Shown: positions 29,305 to 36,152 of the stretch, piece after piece | Position numbering within the stretch: position 1 is the first letter of the stretch | Layout: each line of letters starts with the position of its first letter | Source: Caballeronia zhejiangensis | Lineage (GTDB): Bacteria; Pseudomonadota; Gammaproteobacteria; Burkholderiales; Burkholderiaceae | Assembly: GCF_000698575.1 (NCBI RefSeq) | Contig: NZ_JFHD01000005.1 | Coordinates: 1-64,000, forward strand | Length of the DNA: 64,000 bases | Reading direction: 5' to 3' | The notes under the pieces: model-generated | Told to the model about the DNA's origin: nothing | The model's database searches: none | What the model saw: only the letters and a program-made list of their open reading frames with translations | Translations under genes and position numbers: made by a program

Positions 29305-29521
29305 ACAACGTTACGACGCGCCCGCCGCGTCACCGTCCCCGCATGATTGGGCGGGCTTGTGGTGCGCGGGTGGCGTCATCTGGGCGCGGCGCGTTTTCGT
29401 TGAAGCGCAGAGCAAACCTGTTCCCGCTGTCAGGCTCGCTTTCGCGCGTGATGTGCTGCGGCGCTTCGAAGACGTGCGCGAGCTGGACGACGACGAAGCG
29501 CTCGACGGTAGCGCGGTATGA
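29291..29521 (+). CDS. Small phage protein, unknown function
   Basis: 76 residues from ATG 29291 (MRNDEQRYDAPAASPSPHDW ...), with GAAGGGAGG upstream inside the preceding gene. The acidic end ELDDDEALDG overlaps the RusA ATG by 4 bp. No family recognised. Confidence 0.55.
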   Translation: MRNDEQRYDAPAASPSPHDWAGLWCAGGVIWARRVFVEAQSKPVPAVRLAFARDVLRRFEDVRELDDDEALDGSAV

Positions 29522-30018
29522 GCGCGCCTATCGTCTTCACAATCCACGGCGAACCGGCTTCGAAAGCGAATAGCCGCGATATCGTCACGCGCCGCTATCG
29601 CGACGATACGGGCCGTGTAAAGACGCGCCCGATGTCGATCAAGTCGGAGAAAGCGCGCGCTTTCGAACCGGCCGCGCTGCTGCAAATCCCCGCGCATTGC
29701 CGTGTCGAGCTAACCGGCGCGGTGCGCGTGTTCATTCGCATCTACTACGCGACCGAGCGCCCGGACCTCGACGAAAGCGTGATTCTTGATGCGATGCAAT
29801 CGCGCTATCGGACGGTGAAGCGCAACGGACGCGAAGCGCGGGAATGCGTGCGCAAGGGGTGTTTCGCGAACGACCGCCAAGTGAGGGAAAAACACGTCTT
29901 TCACGGCATCGACGCTGCGGACCCACGCGCAGAAATTCGCGTCGAGCCGATGACGCCGCAGCAAATCGCGCTCTCGCTCGCTTGTCCGATTGAAGCGCTA
30001 GACCCGCTGGAGGTATGA
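29518..30018 (+). CDS. rusA: RusA-family Holliday-junction resolvase
   Basis: 166 residues with RusA features: an N-terminal strand FTIHGEPASKANSRDIVTRR and the acidic catalytic block YYATERPDLDESVILDAM, plus a basic patch (CVRKGCFANDRQVREK). RusA cleaves four-way junctions made by phage recombination and replication, complementing the leftward RecT/YqaJ pair. ATGA overlap with the preceding ORF. Confidence 0.85.
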   Translation: MSAPIVFTIHGEPASKANSRDIVTRRYRDDTGRVKTRPMSIKSEKARAFEPAALLQIPAHCRVELTGAVRVFIRIYYATERPDLDESVILDAMQSRYRTVKRNGREARECVRKGCFANDRQVREKHVFHGIDAADPRAEIRVEPMTPQQIALSLACPIEALDPLEV

Positions 30019-30020
30019 CC

Positions 30021-30254
30021 ATGAACCCACGCCAAAGGGAGATTCGCGTGATGCGTTCCGACCATATGCGCGCTCGCGCGCTGCACGAAGCTGCTCGACT
30101 GCGCGAAGCGCTCGCGTTGATTGCCGACCTTGCAGAGCGGACGACTTCGGCGCTGGTGCTGCCGGATATCGCGCGTCTCGCGCGCAGTGCGCTGATCGGC
30201 TCCGCGCCCGCTGATCCGCGTTTGAGCGCTGAGTCAACCGAGGCGAAACATTGA
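30021..30254 (+). CDS. Small phage protein, unknown function
   Basis: 77 residues. ATG 30021 is preferred over ATG 30015 because GGAGGT at 30009-30014 is 6 nt before it and directly abuts the other. The sequence is Ala/Leu/Arg-rich helical (ALHEAARLREALALIADLAE). No family recognised. Confidence 0.55.
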   Translation: MNPRQREIRVMRSDHMRARALHEAARLREALALIADLAERTTSALVLPDIARLARSALIGSAPADPRLSAESTEAKH

Positions 30255-30263
30255 GAGTAAGGC

Positions 30264-31124
30264 ATGCGCGCAGATCTGAAGCCGTACGTCATCGAAGGGC
30301 CTGCACAAATCTGCTTCAGCGGGGGACGCACGAGCGCCTTTATGCTGCATCAAATCCTCGCGGCAAACGAAGGTTTGCCGCCGGACTGCCATGTCACGTT
30401 TGAGAATACAGGCAAAGAGCGTCCGCAAACGCTCGATTTCATCGAAGAGTGCGCGCTGCGTTGGTCTGTTCCGGTGCATTGGCTCGAATGGGATGGATTC
30501 TTGGAGGGAGAGCCGCAATCGCGACCATGCTTTCGCGAAGTGAATTTCCACAATGCAGCGCGTCACGGCGAACCCTTCGCCGCGATGATTAACGCCAGCA
30601 CCATGCTCCCGAATCCGGTAAAGCGGATGTGTACGATCAACCTCAAGATTCGCACCGGCTCGGCATTTATGCGCTCGCTCGGCTTTCGGGAGTGGGATTC
30701 CGTAATGGGAATCCGCGCTGACGAACCACTCCGAGTAGCCCGCATGCGCGACCCGGCGCGCGACAATACCAGCGGCGTTCCTTTGCTGCCACTGGCAACC
30801 GCCGACGTGTCGAAGCGTGACATCTTGGATTTTTGGAAGCGTCAACCATTCGACCTCGCGCTCGATCCGCAAGGCGACTTGGGAAACTGCGATCTGTGTT
30901 TCCTCAAAGCGCGATACAAGCTCGTGCGCGCGCTGATCAATGAACCGGAGCGTGCGGTTTGGTGGATCGAACAGGAGACCAAGCGCAGCGGAACCTTTAG
31001 AAAGGACCCACCTCACTATCGCGACCTTTTGCGCGCGGCTGACTTCTACCGCCGTCAGTTGTCTCTAGCATTCGAAGAGGAAGACGGCGATTCGTCAGTG
31101 ACGGATTGCTATTGCGGCGACTAA
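30264..31124 (+). CDS. PAPS-reductase-like PP-loop protein
   Basis: 286 residues of the phosphoadenosine phosphosulfate reductase/adenine nucleotide alpha hydrolase superfamily. The PP-loop is ICFSGGRTSAFMLHQIL at about residues 13-29. Cysteine pairs at CDLC (GNCDLCFLKARYKL) and the C-terminal DCYC could bind a cluster or relay sulfur. Relatives include PAPS reductase, tRNA thiolases and DndC of DNA phosphorothioation; the substrate cannot be named. Last gene before a strong terminator. Confidence 0.8.
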   Translation: MRADLKPYVIEGPAQICFSGGRTSAFMLHQILAANEGLPPDCHVTFENTGKERPQTLDFIEECALRWSVPVHWLEWDGFLEGEPQSRPCFREVNFHNAARHGEPFAAMINASTMLPNPVKRMCTINLKIRTGSAFMRSLGFREWDSVMGIRADEPLRVARMRDPARDNTSGVPLLPLATADVSKRDILDFWKRQPFDLALDPQGDLGNCDLCFLKARYKLVRALINEPERAVWWIEQETKRSGTFRKDPPHYRDLLRAADFYRRQLSLAFEEEDGDSSVTDCYCGD

Positions 31125-31261
31125 TCGAGCAATTCACACATGCAGAACGCGGGTTTATCCTAAGCCCGCAACCCGCACCTTTGACTTCTTGCAAAAAATG
31201 CCTAAACTGCGCAGTAATTTGGATCGTCCGAATTTGCGCCAAGGTTTTCGCCTCGAACCAG

Positions 31262-31286
31262 CCCGCTCTTTGAGCGGGTTTTTTTT
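31262..31286 (+). terminator. Rho-independent terminator of the early/accessory operon
   Basis: CCCGCTC, TTT loop, GAGCGGG and eight Ts. It separates the early genes from the late regulator and modification module and may be an antitermination site. Confidence 0.9.
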
Positions 31287-31315
31287 CGTCTGCCGCTTTT
31301 TTCGTTACTGCACTC

Positions 31316-31909
31316 ATGCGCTCTACATACCGGTCAACGCCTGCCGCGCTGCGCGATGCTTTACGTCACGTCATCGAGCGCGGGGGCGCTTCGTCGCTGC
31401 GCGCGTTGCATGCGGGCGCACCTTCGCCGGTCGCGCTTGCAGGCTCAGACGGAACCGCGCAAGCGGCGCGTATACGCCGACAGCTTGAACGGCTCGACGC
31501 GCTCCCGCGCGACTTGCTCGTCGTGGCGTATGCGCCGCGCGATATCGTGTGCGTGTGCGGTTCGCCGTGCTGCGCGGGTCGATACGCTAACCCCGAGTGG
31601 AAGGACGCGCTAAACGCCGTTTTAGTCCATGTGGAACCGCTTCTGTCGGGCCACATGGCGAACTACCGGTTACGCTCGACGTTGGCCGCTAATGCGCTCA
31701 CGCGCACCAAAGAAACCGCAGTAGCCATCGCCGCGCGCTGCGGCGTCAATCGAATGACGGTCGCGGAGCATGCGCGGATCATCGAGGCAGCTTTGATGGG
31801 TTCGCCGCGTCAAGCCGGACCTTTCGATCAAGCGCTCTCGCGAGTCGACGAACTGCTGCGCGGGGCTGGAATTGTCGCGAGCAAGGAAGAGGAAGCAGAG
31901 GCTGCCTAA
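31316..31909 (+). CDS. Putative late regulator (antiterminator-like position)
   Basis: 197 residues with a Cys-rich segment IVCVCGSPCCAGRYANPEWK at about residues 77-96 that could bind zinc, and a C-terminal helix-turn-helix-like sequence (TAVAIAARCGVNRMTVAEHA). It lies directly after a terminator and upstream of the late module, where lambdoid phages place Q. That functional guess is from position and the Cys/HTH arrangement, not clear homology. Confidence 0.5.
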   Translation: MRSTYRSTPAALRDALRHVIERGGASSLRALHAGAPSPVALAGSDGTAQAARIRRQLERLDALPRDLLVVAYAPRDIVCVCGSPCCAGRYANPEWKDALNAVLVHVEPLLSGHMANYRLRSTLAANALTRTKETAVAIAARCGVNRMTVAEHARIIEAALMGSPRQAGPFDQALSRVDELLRGAGIVASKEEEAEAA

Positions 31910-32466
31910 TCCCCGCGCTTGATTCGTTCCCACTCGCTCTTCAAAATTTTCTGCAACCGCATCGTGGCCTTTCCTCGCAGCCTTTCCATTTCCTCGAAGT
32001 ATTCACGATAGCTGCTGGATGACCCTTCGTCGTATTGGCCTTTTACGTGAACGATGAGACCGTTCAAGGCATCCCTAAGAAGTTCATGCTCGGTCTCGTT
32101 TGGGTTCAGGCGCAATCTGATCCGATGGGTCAATTGAGCCGACCTGTGGGCGGCTTCAGCGAGTTGCCTAAGGTATGCCTTCTGTTCATCCGGGTTATCT
32201 GGTTTTAGTTCCTTCGCGCTTGCCAGGCGCGCTAGAAGTTGAAAATATTCGGCGCAGTCGTCCCGAACTTCATTGATCCATGCCTGCCGCATGGCAGATA
32301 TGTTGTCCGCTGCGACACGGGCAGCGATGCGTTCTTGCGCGATGCTTTGCCGTTTGGAAATCCGCCATTGCAGAACGAGTCCACCGATGACGGATATGGG
32401 CGCGACCGACGCGGTAATAAGGCTGGACCACTCGGACACAGTCCAATTTGGAAATTGCCAGATCAT
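31906..32466 (-). CDS. Reverse-oriented membrane-anchored phage accessory protein
   Basis: 186 residues: one transmembrane helix near the N-terminus (WSSLITASVAPISVIGGLVL, about residues 13-32), then a long charged helical cytoplasmic region. The gene opposes its neighbours and overlaps the end of the putative late regulator by 4 bp, as expected for a moron gene expressed from the lysogen. The topology resembles small exclusion or immunity proteins, but no family is recognised. Confidence 0.65.
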   Translation of the reverse strand: MIWQFPNWTVSEWSSLITASVAPISVIGGLVLQWRISKRQSIAQERIAARVAADNISAMRQAWINEVRDDCAEYFQLLARLASAKELKPDNPDEQKAYLRQLAEAAHRSAQLTHRIRLRLNPNETEHELLRDALNGLIVHVKGQYDEGSSSSYREYFEEMERLRGKATMRLQKILKSEWERIKRGD

Positions 32467-32504
32467 GTGGAACGCTCATCAGAAAAGGCCGCATTCTAGA
32501 CGAG

Positions 32505-33170
32505 ATGTCGGAGTCCGCCGACCGAGGTCGCCCCACTATGTGTGCGCGTCGTCGTTCCATTGAGCCATTCTGGCCGGCCGATAGGGTCGAGCGCTGGCCG
32601 CTCGACAAGCTCATTCCCTACGCGAAGAATCCCCGCACGCACTCGGAAGCGCAGGTGGCGCAGATTCAGGCTAGCATGCAGGAATGGGGCTTCACAGTCC
32701 CAATTTTGGTCAGTGAAGACGGAACGATCATCGCAGGACATGGGCGCGTGCTGGCCGCGCGCAATCTCGGCTACGAGTCGATTCCCGTGATGATTGCGCG
32801 AGGGTGGAGCAAGACTCAGCGACGCGCGTATGTCATCGCGGACAACAAGCTCGCGCTCAATGGCCATTGGGACATTGAATTACTCTCAGCCGAACTTTCA
32901 GACTTGGCGCTCGACGGCTTCGAGGCCGATGTGCTCGGCTTCTCTGGCGATGACCTCCTACACCTCACGGACGAAATTGATTCGCTAACACCCGACGGCG
33001 CTACTCGGGCCGTTCAGGTCTCGGACGCAAAAGACGCTCCGTCCGAAAATGGTTTCCGTTACAGCCGGCAGTACGGAGTTATTGTCATTTGCAACGATGA
33101 GGCCGAACAACAGACGACCTATGACGCGCTGCTCCAGCAAGGCTATCAGTTGAAGGTTGTAACGGTATGA
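32505..33170 (+). CDS. ParB/Srx-like nuclease-fold protein
   Basis: 221 residues. The ParB N-terminal fold is evident: WPLDKLIPYAKNPRTHSEAQ, QEWGFTVPILVSEDGTIIAG and HGRVLAARNLG, then RRAYVIADNKLAL. The phage type is often linked to DNA methyltransferases or other base-modification genes. ATG 32505 is preferred over a TTG upstream at 32448, which lies inside the divergent gene. ATGA overlap with the next gene makes the first pair of a three-gene module. Confidence 0.8.
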   Translation: MSESADRGRPTMCARRRSIEPFWPADRVERWPLDKLIPYAKNPRTHSEAQVAQIQASMQEWGFTVPILVSEDGTIIAGHGRVLAARNLGYESIPVMIARGWSKTQRRAYVIADNKLALNGHWDIELLSAELSDLALDGFEADVLGFSGDDLLHLTDEIDSLTPDGATRAVQVSDAKDAPSENGFRYSRQYGVIVICNDEAEQQTTYDALLQQGYQLKVVTV

Positions 33171-34297
33171 GGCTGGACGTACATCACGAATGCGCCGACG
33201 CCGGTTCATACCGCGCCGCGCGCGTGAAGTCGCTCTTCAACGTAGACAACGGGCAGCGCTTCGATCTGGAAGTTGATTTACCTATCGATAATGCGGACTG
33301 GAAAATCGGCGTGATCGTCGGGCCTTCCGGTTCCGGTAAAACAAGTCTTGGCAAGAAGCTTGCGCCCTTGTATGAACCGCTCTGGCCGGATGGCGAGCCG
33401 ATCATTGACGCAATCGGTGCTGCTTGCACGTTCGATGACGTAACGGGCGCGTTGTCTGCGGTTGGGTTGGGCAGCGTGCCGACATGGTTGCGTCCCTATC
33501 AGGTGCTATCGAATGGCGAGCGCTTCAGAGCGATGCTCGCGCGGCTGGTATGTGAAGCGCCAACGCTGGCCGTGGTGGACGAGTTTTCGTCGGTCGTTGA
33601 TCGCCAGATTGCCCGCATCGGTGCCGGGGCGTTTGCTAAAGCTTGGCGTCGCACCTCAGGGCGGGTGGTTCTCCTTTCCTGCCATCACGACATTCTCGAT
33701 TGGCTACAGCCGGATTGGGTCTTTGACACAGGTCGCGGCGAGTTTGAACGGGGGACTCTTCGACAGCGACCTCGCTACGAGCTGGACATCTGCGAAACGG
33801 ACTGGCGCTACTGGCCAACTTTTGAGCCGCATCATTATCTGAAGTTGCCGCATATGATCGCGTCGAGCAACTATGTCGGCAACGTTGACGGTAATCCAGT
33901 GTGTCATGTTGCATTCAGTCCGCGTCCCGGCCTGATCGAGGCCCGAGCGTGTCGGCTAGTGGTTCTTCCTGAATGGCAAGGCGCAGGCGTCGGAATGCGC
34001 TTCCTGAACGCCGTTTGTGAGGCGTGGTTGCACGGCCAGAACCGCTTCGCTCGTCCGATGCGAACGCTCTTTCATACGAGCCATCCGGGTCTCGCGACTG
34101 CGTTGCGGCGAGACCGCCGATGGACTCAGATCTCGTCGTGCCTATGTGGCGAAGACCGTAATCGGGCCCATGACGCACTTTGCGCTAGCAGCCGGCGGCG
34201 CGGCTGGAGCGGGAGGTCTCGCGGAGGTTTCGGCGGACACTTTCGGGCCGTTCAGGGGTTCAGATACCTTGGCGCGGTTGCATCGTGCGAGTCGTGA
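33167..34297 (+). CDS. ABC-type ATPase fused to GNAT acetyltransferase
   Basis: 376 residues, two domains. N-terminal ABC ATPase (about 35-205): Walker [11 protein letters not shown], signature LSNGERF, Walker B LAVVDEFSS, H-loop SCHHD; no membrane segment. C-terminal GNAT fold (about 215-345) with acetyl-CoA motif RLVVLPEWQGAGVG and FHTSHPGLATAL. This is the COG2401 architecture, ATPase fused to a predicted acetyltransferase. In a phage, next to ParB-like and formyltransferase-like genes, DNA modification is a plausible role. The Arg/Gly-rich last 45 residues look unlike a domain. Confidence 0.8.
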   Translation: MRLDVHHECADAGSYRAARVKSLFNVDNGQRFDLEVDLPIDNADWKIGVIVGPSGSGKTSLGKKLAPLYEPLWPDGEPIIDAIGAACTFDDVTGALSAVGLGSVPTWLRPYQVLSNGERFRAMLARLVCEAPTLAVVDEFSSVVDRQIARIGAGAFAKAWRRTSGRVVLLSCHHDILDWLQPDWVFDTGRGEFERGTLRQRPRYELDICETDWRYWPTFEPHHYLKLPHMIASSNYVGNVDGNPVCHVAFSPRPGLIEARACRLVVLPEWQGAGVGMRFLNAVCEAWLHGQNRFARPMRTLFHTSHPGLATALRRDRRWTQISSCLCGEDRNRAHDALCASSRRRGWSGRSRGGFGGHFRAVQGFRYLGAVASCES

Positions 34298-34902
34298 TCG
34301 TCGGGCAGAAATGGCTTGGCGCGGAAGTGTTCAAACTCTGCGCCGATTCGGGGCACGAGATAGTGGCCGTCGTTACACCGTTTCCCTACACCAATCCGAT
34401 AGACCGGCTACGCGCGGCGGCGTCGCGCCGGGCTGTTCCGGTTCTCGCCCTCGGAAAGACACTTGACGCATCGATCATGCCGCACGGTGTCGACGTCATT
34501 CTGGCGGCGCATTCGTTCGCGTACATACCGCGTCCGGCGCACGATCGGGCCAAGTTCGGCGCGCTCGCGTTTCACCCGTCATTGTTGCCGCGGCATCGCG
34601 GCCCGAGCGCGATCGATTGGACCATCGCGCAAGGGGAACGCATTACTGGCGGAACGGTGTTCAAGCTCGATGACGGATACGATACCGGGCCGATCGTTGT
34701 TCAAGACTGGTGCCATGTGAGGCCCGAAGACAACGCTTCGACTCTTTGGCGGCGGGAACTCGCACCTATGGCGTTGCGGCTCTTTTCGCGAGCGCTGGAC
34801 ATGCTCCAACGCGACGACTTCCGGCTCAAAGAGCAAGACAACAGTTTGGCTACCTGTGAACCGCGCTACGTCGGGAACGCCACTCGCCGGACGTCCTGCT
34901 AG
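34285..34902 (+). CDS. Formyltransferase-like protein with an altered catalytic Asn
   Basis: 205 residues of the formyl-transferase N-terminal family (Fmt, PurN and sugar formyltransferase type). Core: LAFHPSLLPRHRGPSAIDWT and GGTVFKLDDGYDTGPIV. The His and Asp of the N-H-D triad are present; the Asn (normally N-x-H-x-SLLP) reads Ala. There is no C-terminal Fmt tRNA-binding domain. GTG start, 13-bp overlap with the ATPase-GNAT gene. It may transfer a one-carbon group in the proposed modification module or bind a folate substrate without normal catalysis. Confidence 0.75.
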   Translation: MRVVIVGQKWLGAEVFKLCADSGHEIVAVVTPFPYTNPIDRLRAAASRRAVPVLALGKTLDASIMPHGVDVILAAHSFAYIPRPAHDRAKFGALAFHPSLLPRHRGPSAIDWTIAQGERITGGTVFKLDDGYDTGPIVVQDWCHVRPEDNASTLWRRELAPMALRLFSRALDMLQRDDFRLKEQDNSLATCEPRYVGNATRRTSC

Positions 34903-34904
34903 TC

Positions 34905-35484
34905 ATGCTCAACATCTCTGTCAAAGAGAACACGAGGGCGCTCGTTGTCTCCGCGCTGCTCGATCCGAAAGCACAGACGCGCGCCATTGCCCGCGCACTC
35001 AACAAAACGGCGAGACAAGCGCGCGGCTGCCGGGCGCGAAGTGCGCGCGGCTGGATACAACTTCGCGGCCTCAGCGATTCGGAAGTCGTTCACGCATCGG
35101 CCCGCCCATCCTAACAAGCTGACGACCGAGCTATACCCGTCCGGTCGCGCTGTTCCGCTTATTGCCTTCAATGCACGACAGACGAAGAAAGGCGTGCGAG
35201 TGCGCATCAGAGGCGCATCGAAGCTCTATGCGCATTCCTTCATTGCCACAATGAAGAGCGGTCATCGCGGTGTTTTTCTCCGCGCCGGCGAAGGACATAA
35301 GCGGGTAATCAAAGACGGTAAGGCGCGCTGATATGGCCTGCCTATCCGCGAGCTATACGGTCCATCAATCCCGCAAGCGGTCGGCACTGACGCCGTGCAA
35401 ACGGCACTGGGACGCTTGATCGTCGGGCGCTATCCCGCGATCCTCGATCACGAACTGGCATTCGAAGTGTCACGCAACAAATGA
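34905..35484 (+). pseudogene. Decayed minor tail protein Z-like gene
   Basis: Three parts of one coding sequence. Frame 1 from ATG 34905 encodes MLNISVKENTRALVVSALLD and ARALNKTARQAR. The match jumps frame inside the GC run at 35019-35025 and continues as AAGREVRAAGYNFAASAIRK and later GHKRVIKDGKAR. A TGA at 35329-35331 interrupts, after which the same frame resumes LPIRELYGPSIPQAVG to EVSRNK and a stop at 35482-35484. The order matches GpZ-type phage tail proteins. A one- or two-base error plus a nonsense codon make it non-functional. Its place before the terminase genes is unusual. Confidence 0.75.
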
Positions 35485-35615
35485 CCCTCCACCGAGGAAA
35501 AATTAGGCACTCCCACCGGAGGCGCGGGTCCTTCCTGCACGAAATTCGACGCGGAGCGTAAACCGCGCGAATTCTGTCTAGCTATGAACTTCCAGCGCTA
35601 GCGCAGGGTAACGCG

Positions 35616-36152
35616 ATGAGAGGCGGATTGAAACGCGGCGTAACGATGCGCGAGTTTGCGCGCCGTGAAGGTTGCAGCGAAACGGCGGTTCGGTATGCGG
35701 TCGCGCGTGGTCGTCTGCGGACGCTGCCCGACGGCTCGATTGATCCGAAGCTCGTCGGCTCCGAGTGGCGTCAGAAGAACGTCAAGACGCTCGACCAAGA
35801 CCCGAACGCCGCCGCGAATGCGCGCGTGCCCGAGCAGCCGAAGAGCGGCGCGACGTACATCGACGCGGTTCGCATCGAAAAGAATTACACGGCGCTGCTG
35901 CGCAAGCTCGAATACACAACCAAGTCCGGCTCCGTCATCGAGCTAGACGCCGCCGAAGACGCGTTTTTCAGCGCGTGGCGCGCGGTGCGCGATGCGTGGC
36001 TTTCATGGCCAGCGCGCGTTGCACCGCTCATCGCCGCCGATATCGAGATTGAAGACGTCGAAGGCTTGACGCTCGTTCTGACCGCCCACGTTCACGCGCA
36101 ACTATCCGAACTCGGCGACGGGAAACTCGACCTCGGTATTGCGCATGAGTGA
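35616..36152 (+). CDS. Terminase small subunit, Nu1-like
   Basis: 178 residues with an N-terminal winged-helix DNA-binding segment (MREFARREGCSETAVRYAVA) followed by a helical domain. Nu1-type subunits bind the packaging start site and recruit the large subunit. An alternative ATG is ten codons inside. It is followed by terminase large with an 8-bp overlap, the normal order. Confidence 0.8.
   Translation: MRGGLKRGVTMREFARREGCSETAVRYAVARGRLRTLPDGSIDPKLVGSEWRQKNVKTLDQDPNAAANARVPEQPKSGATYIDAVRIEKNYTALLRKLEYTTKSGSVIELDAAEDAFFSAWRAVRDAWLSWPARVAPLIAADIEIEDVEGLTLVLTAHVHAQLSELGDGKLDLGIAHE

Noticed and set aside
35329..35331. TGA as selenocysteine or programmed readthrough in the tail gene
   Set aside because: An upstream frameshift also exists, no recoding stem-loop is visible, and Z-type tail proteins have no such residue; pseudogene is simpler.
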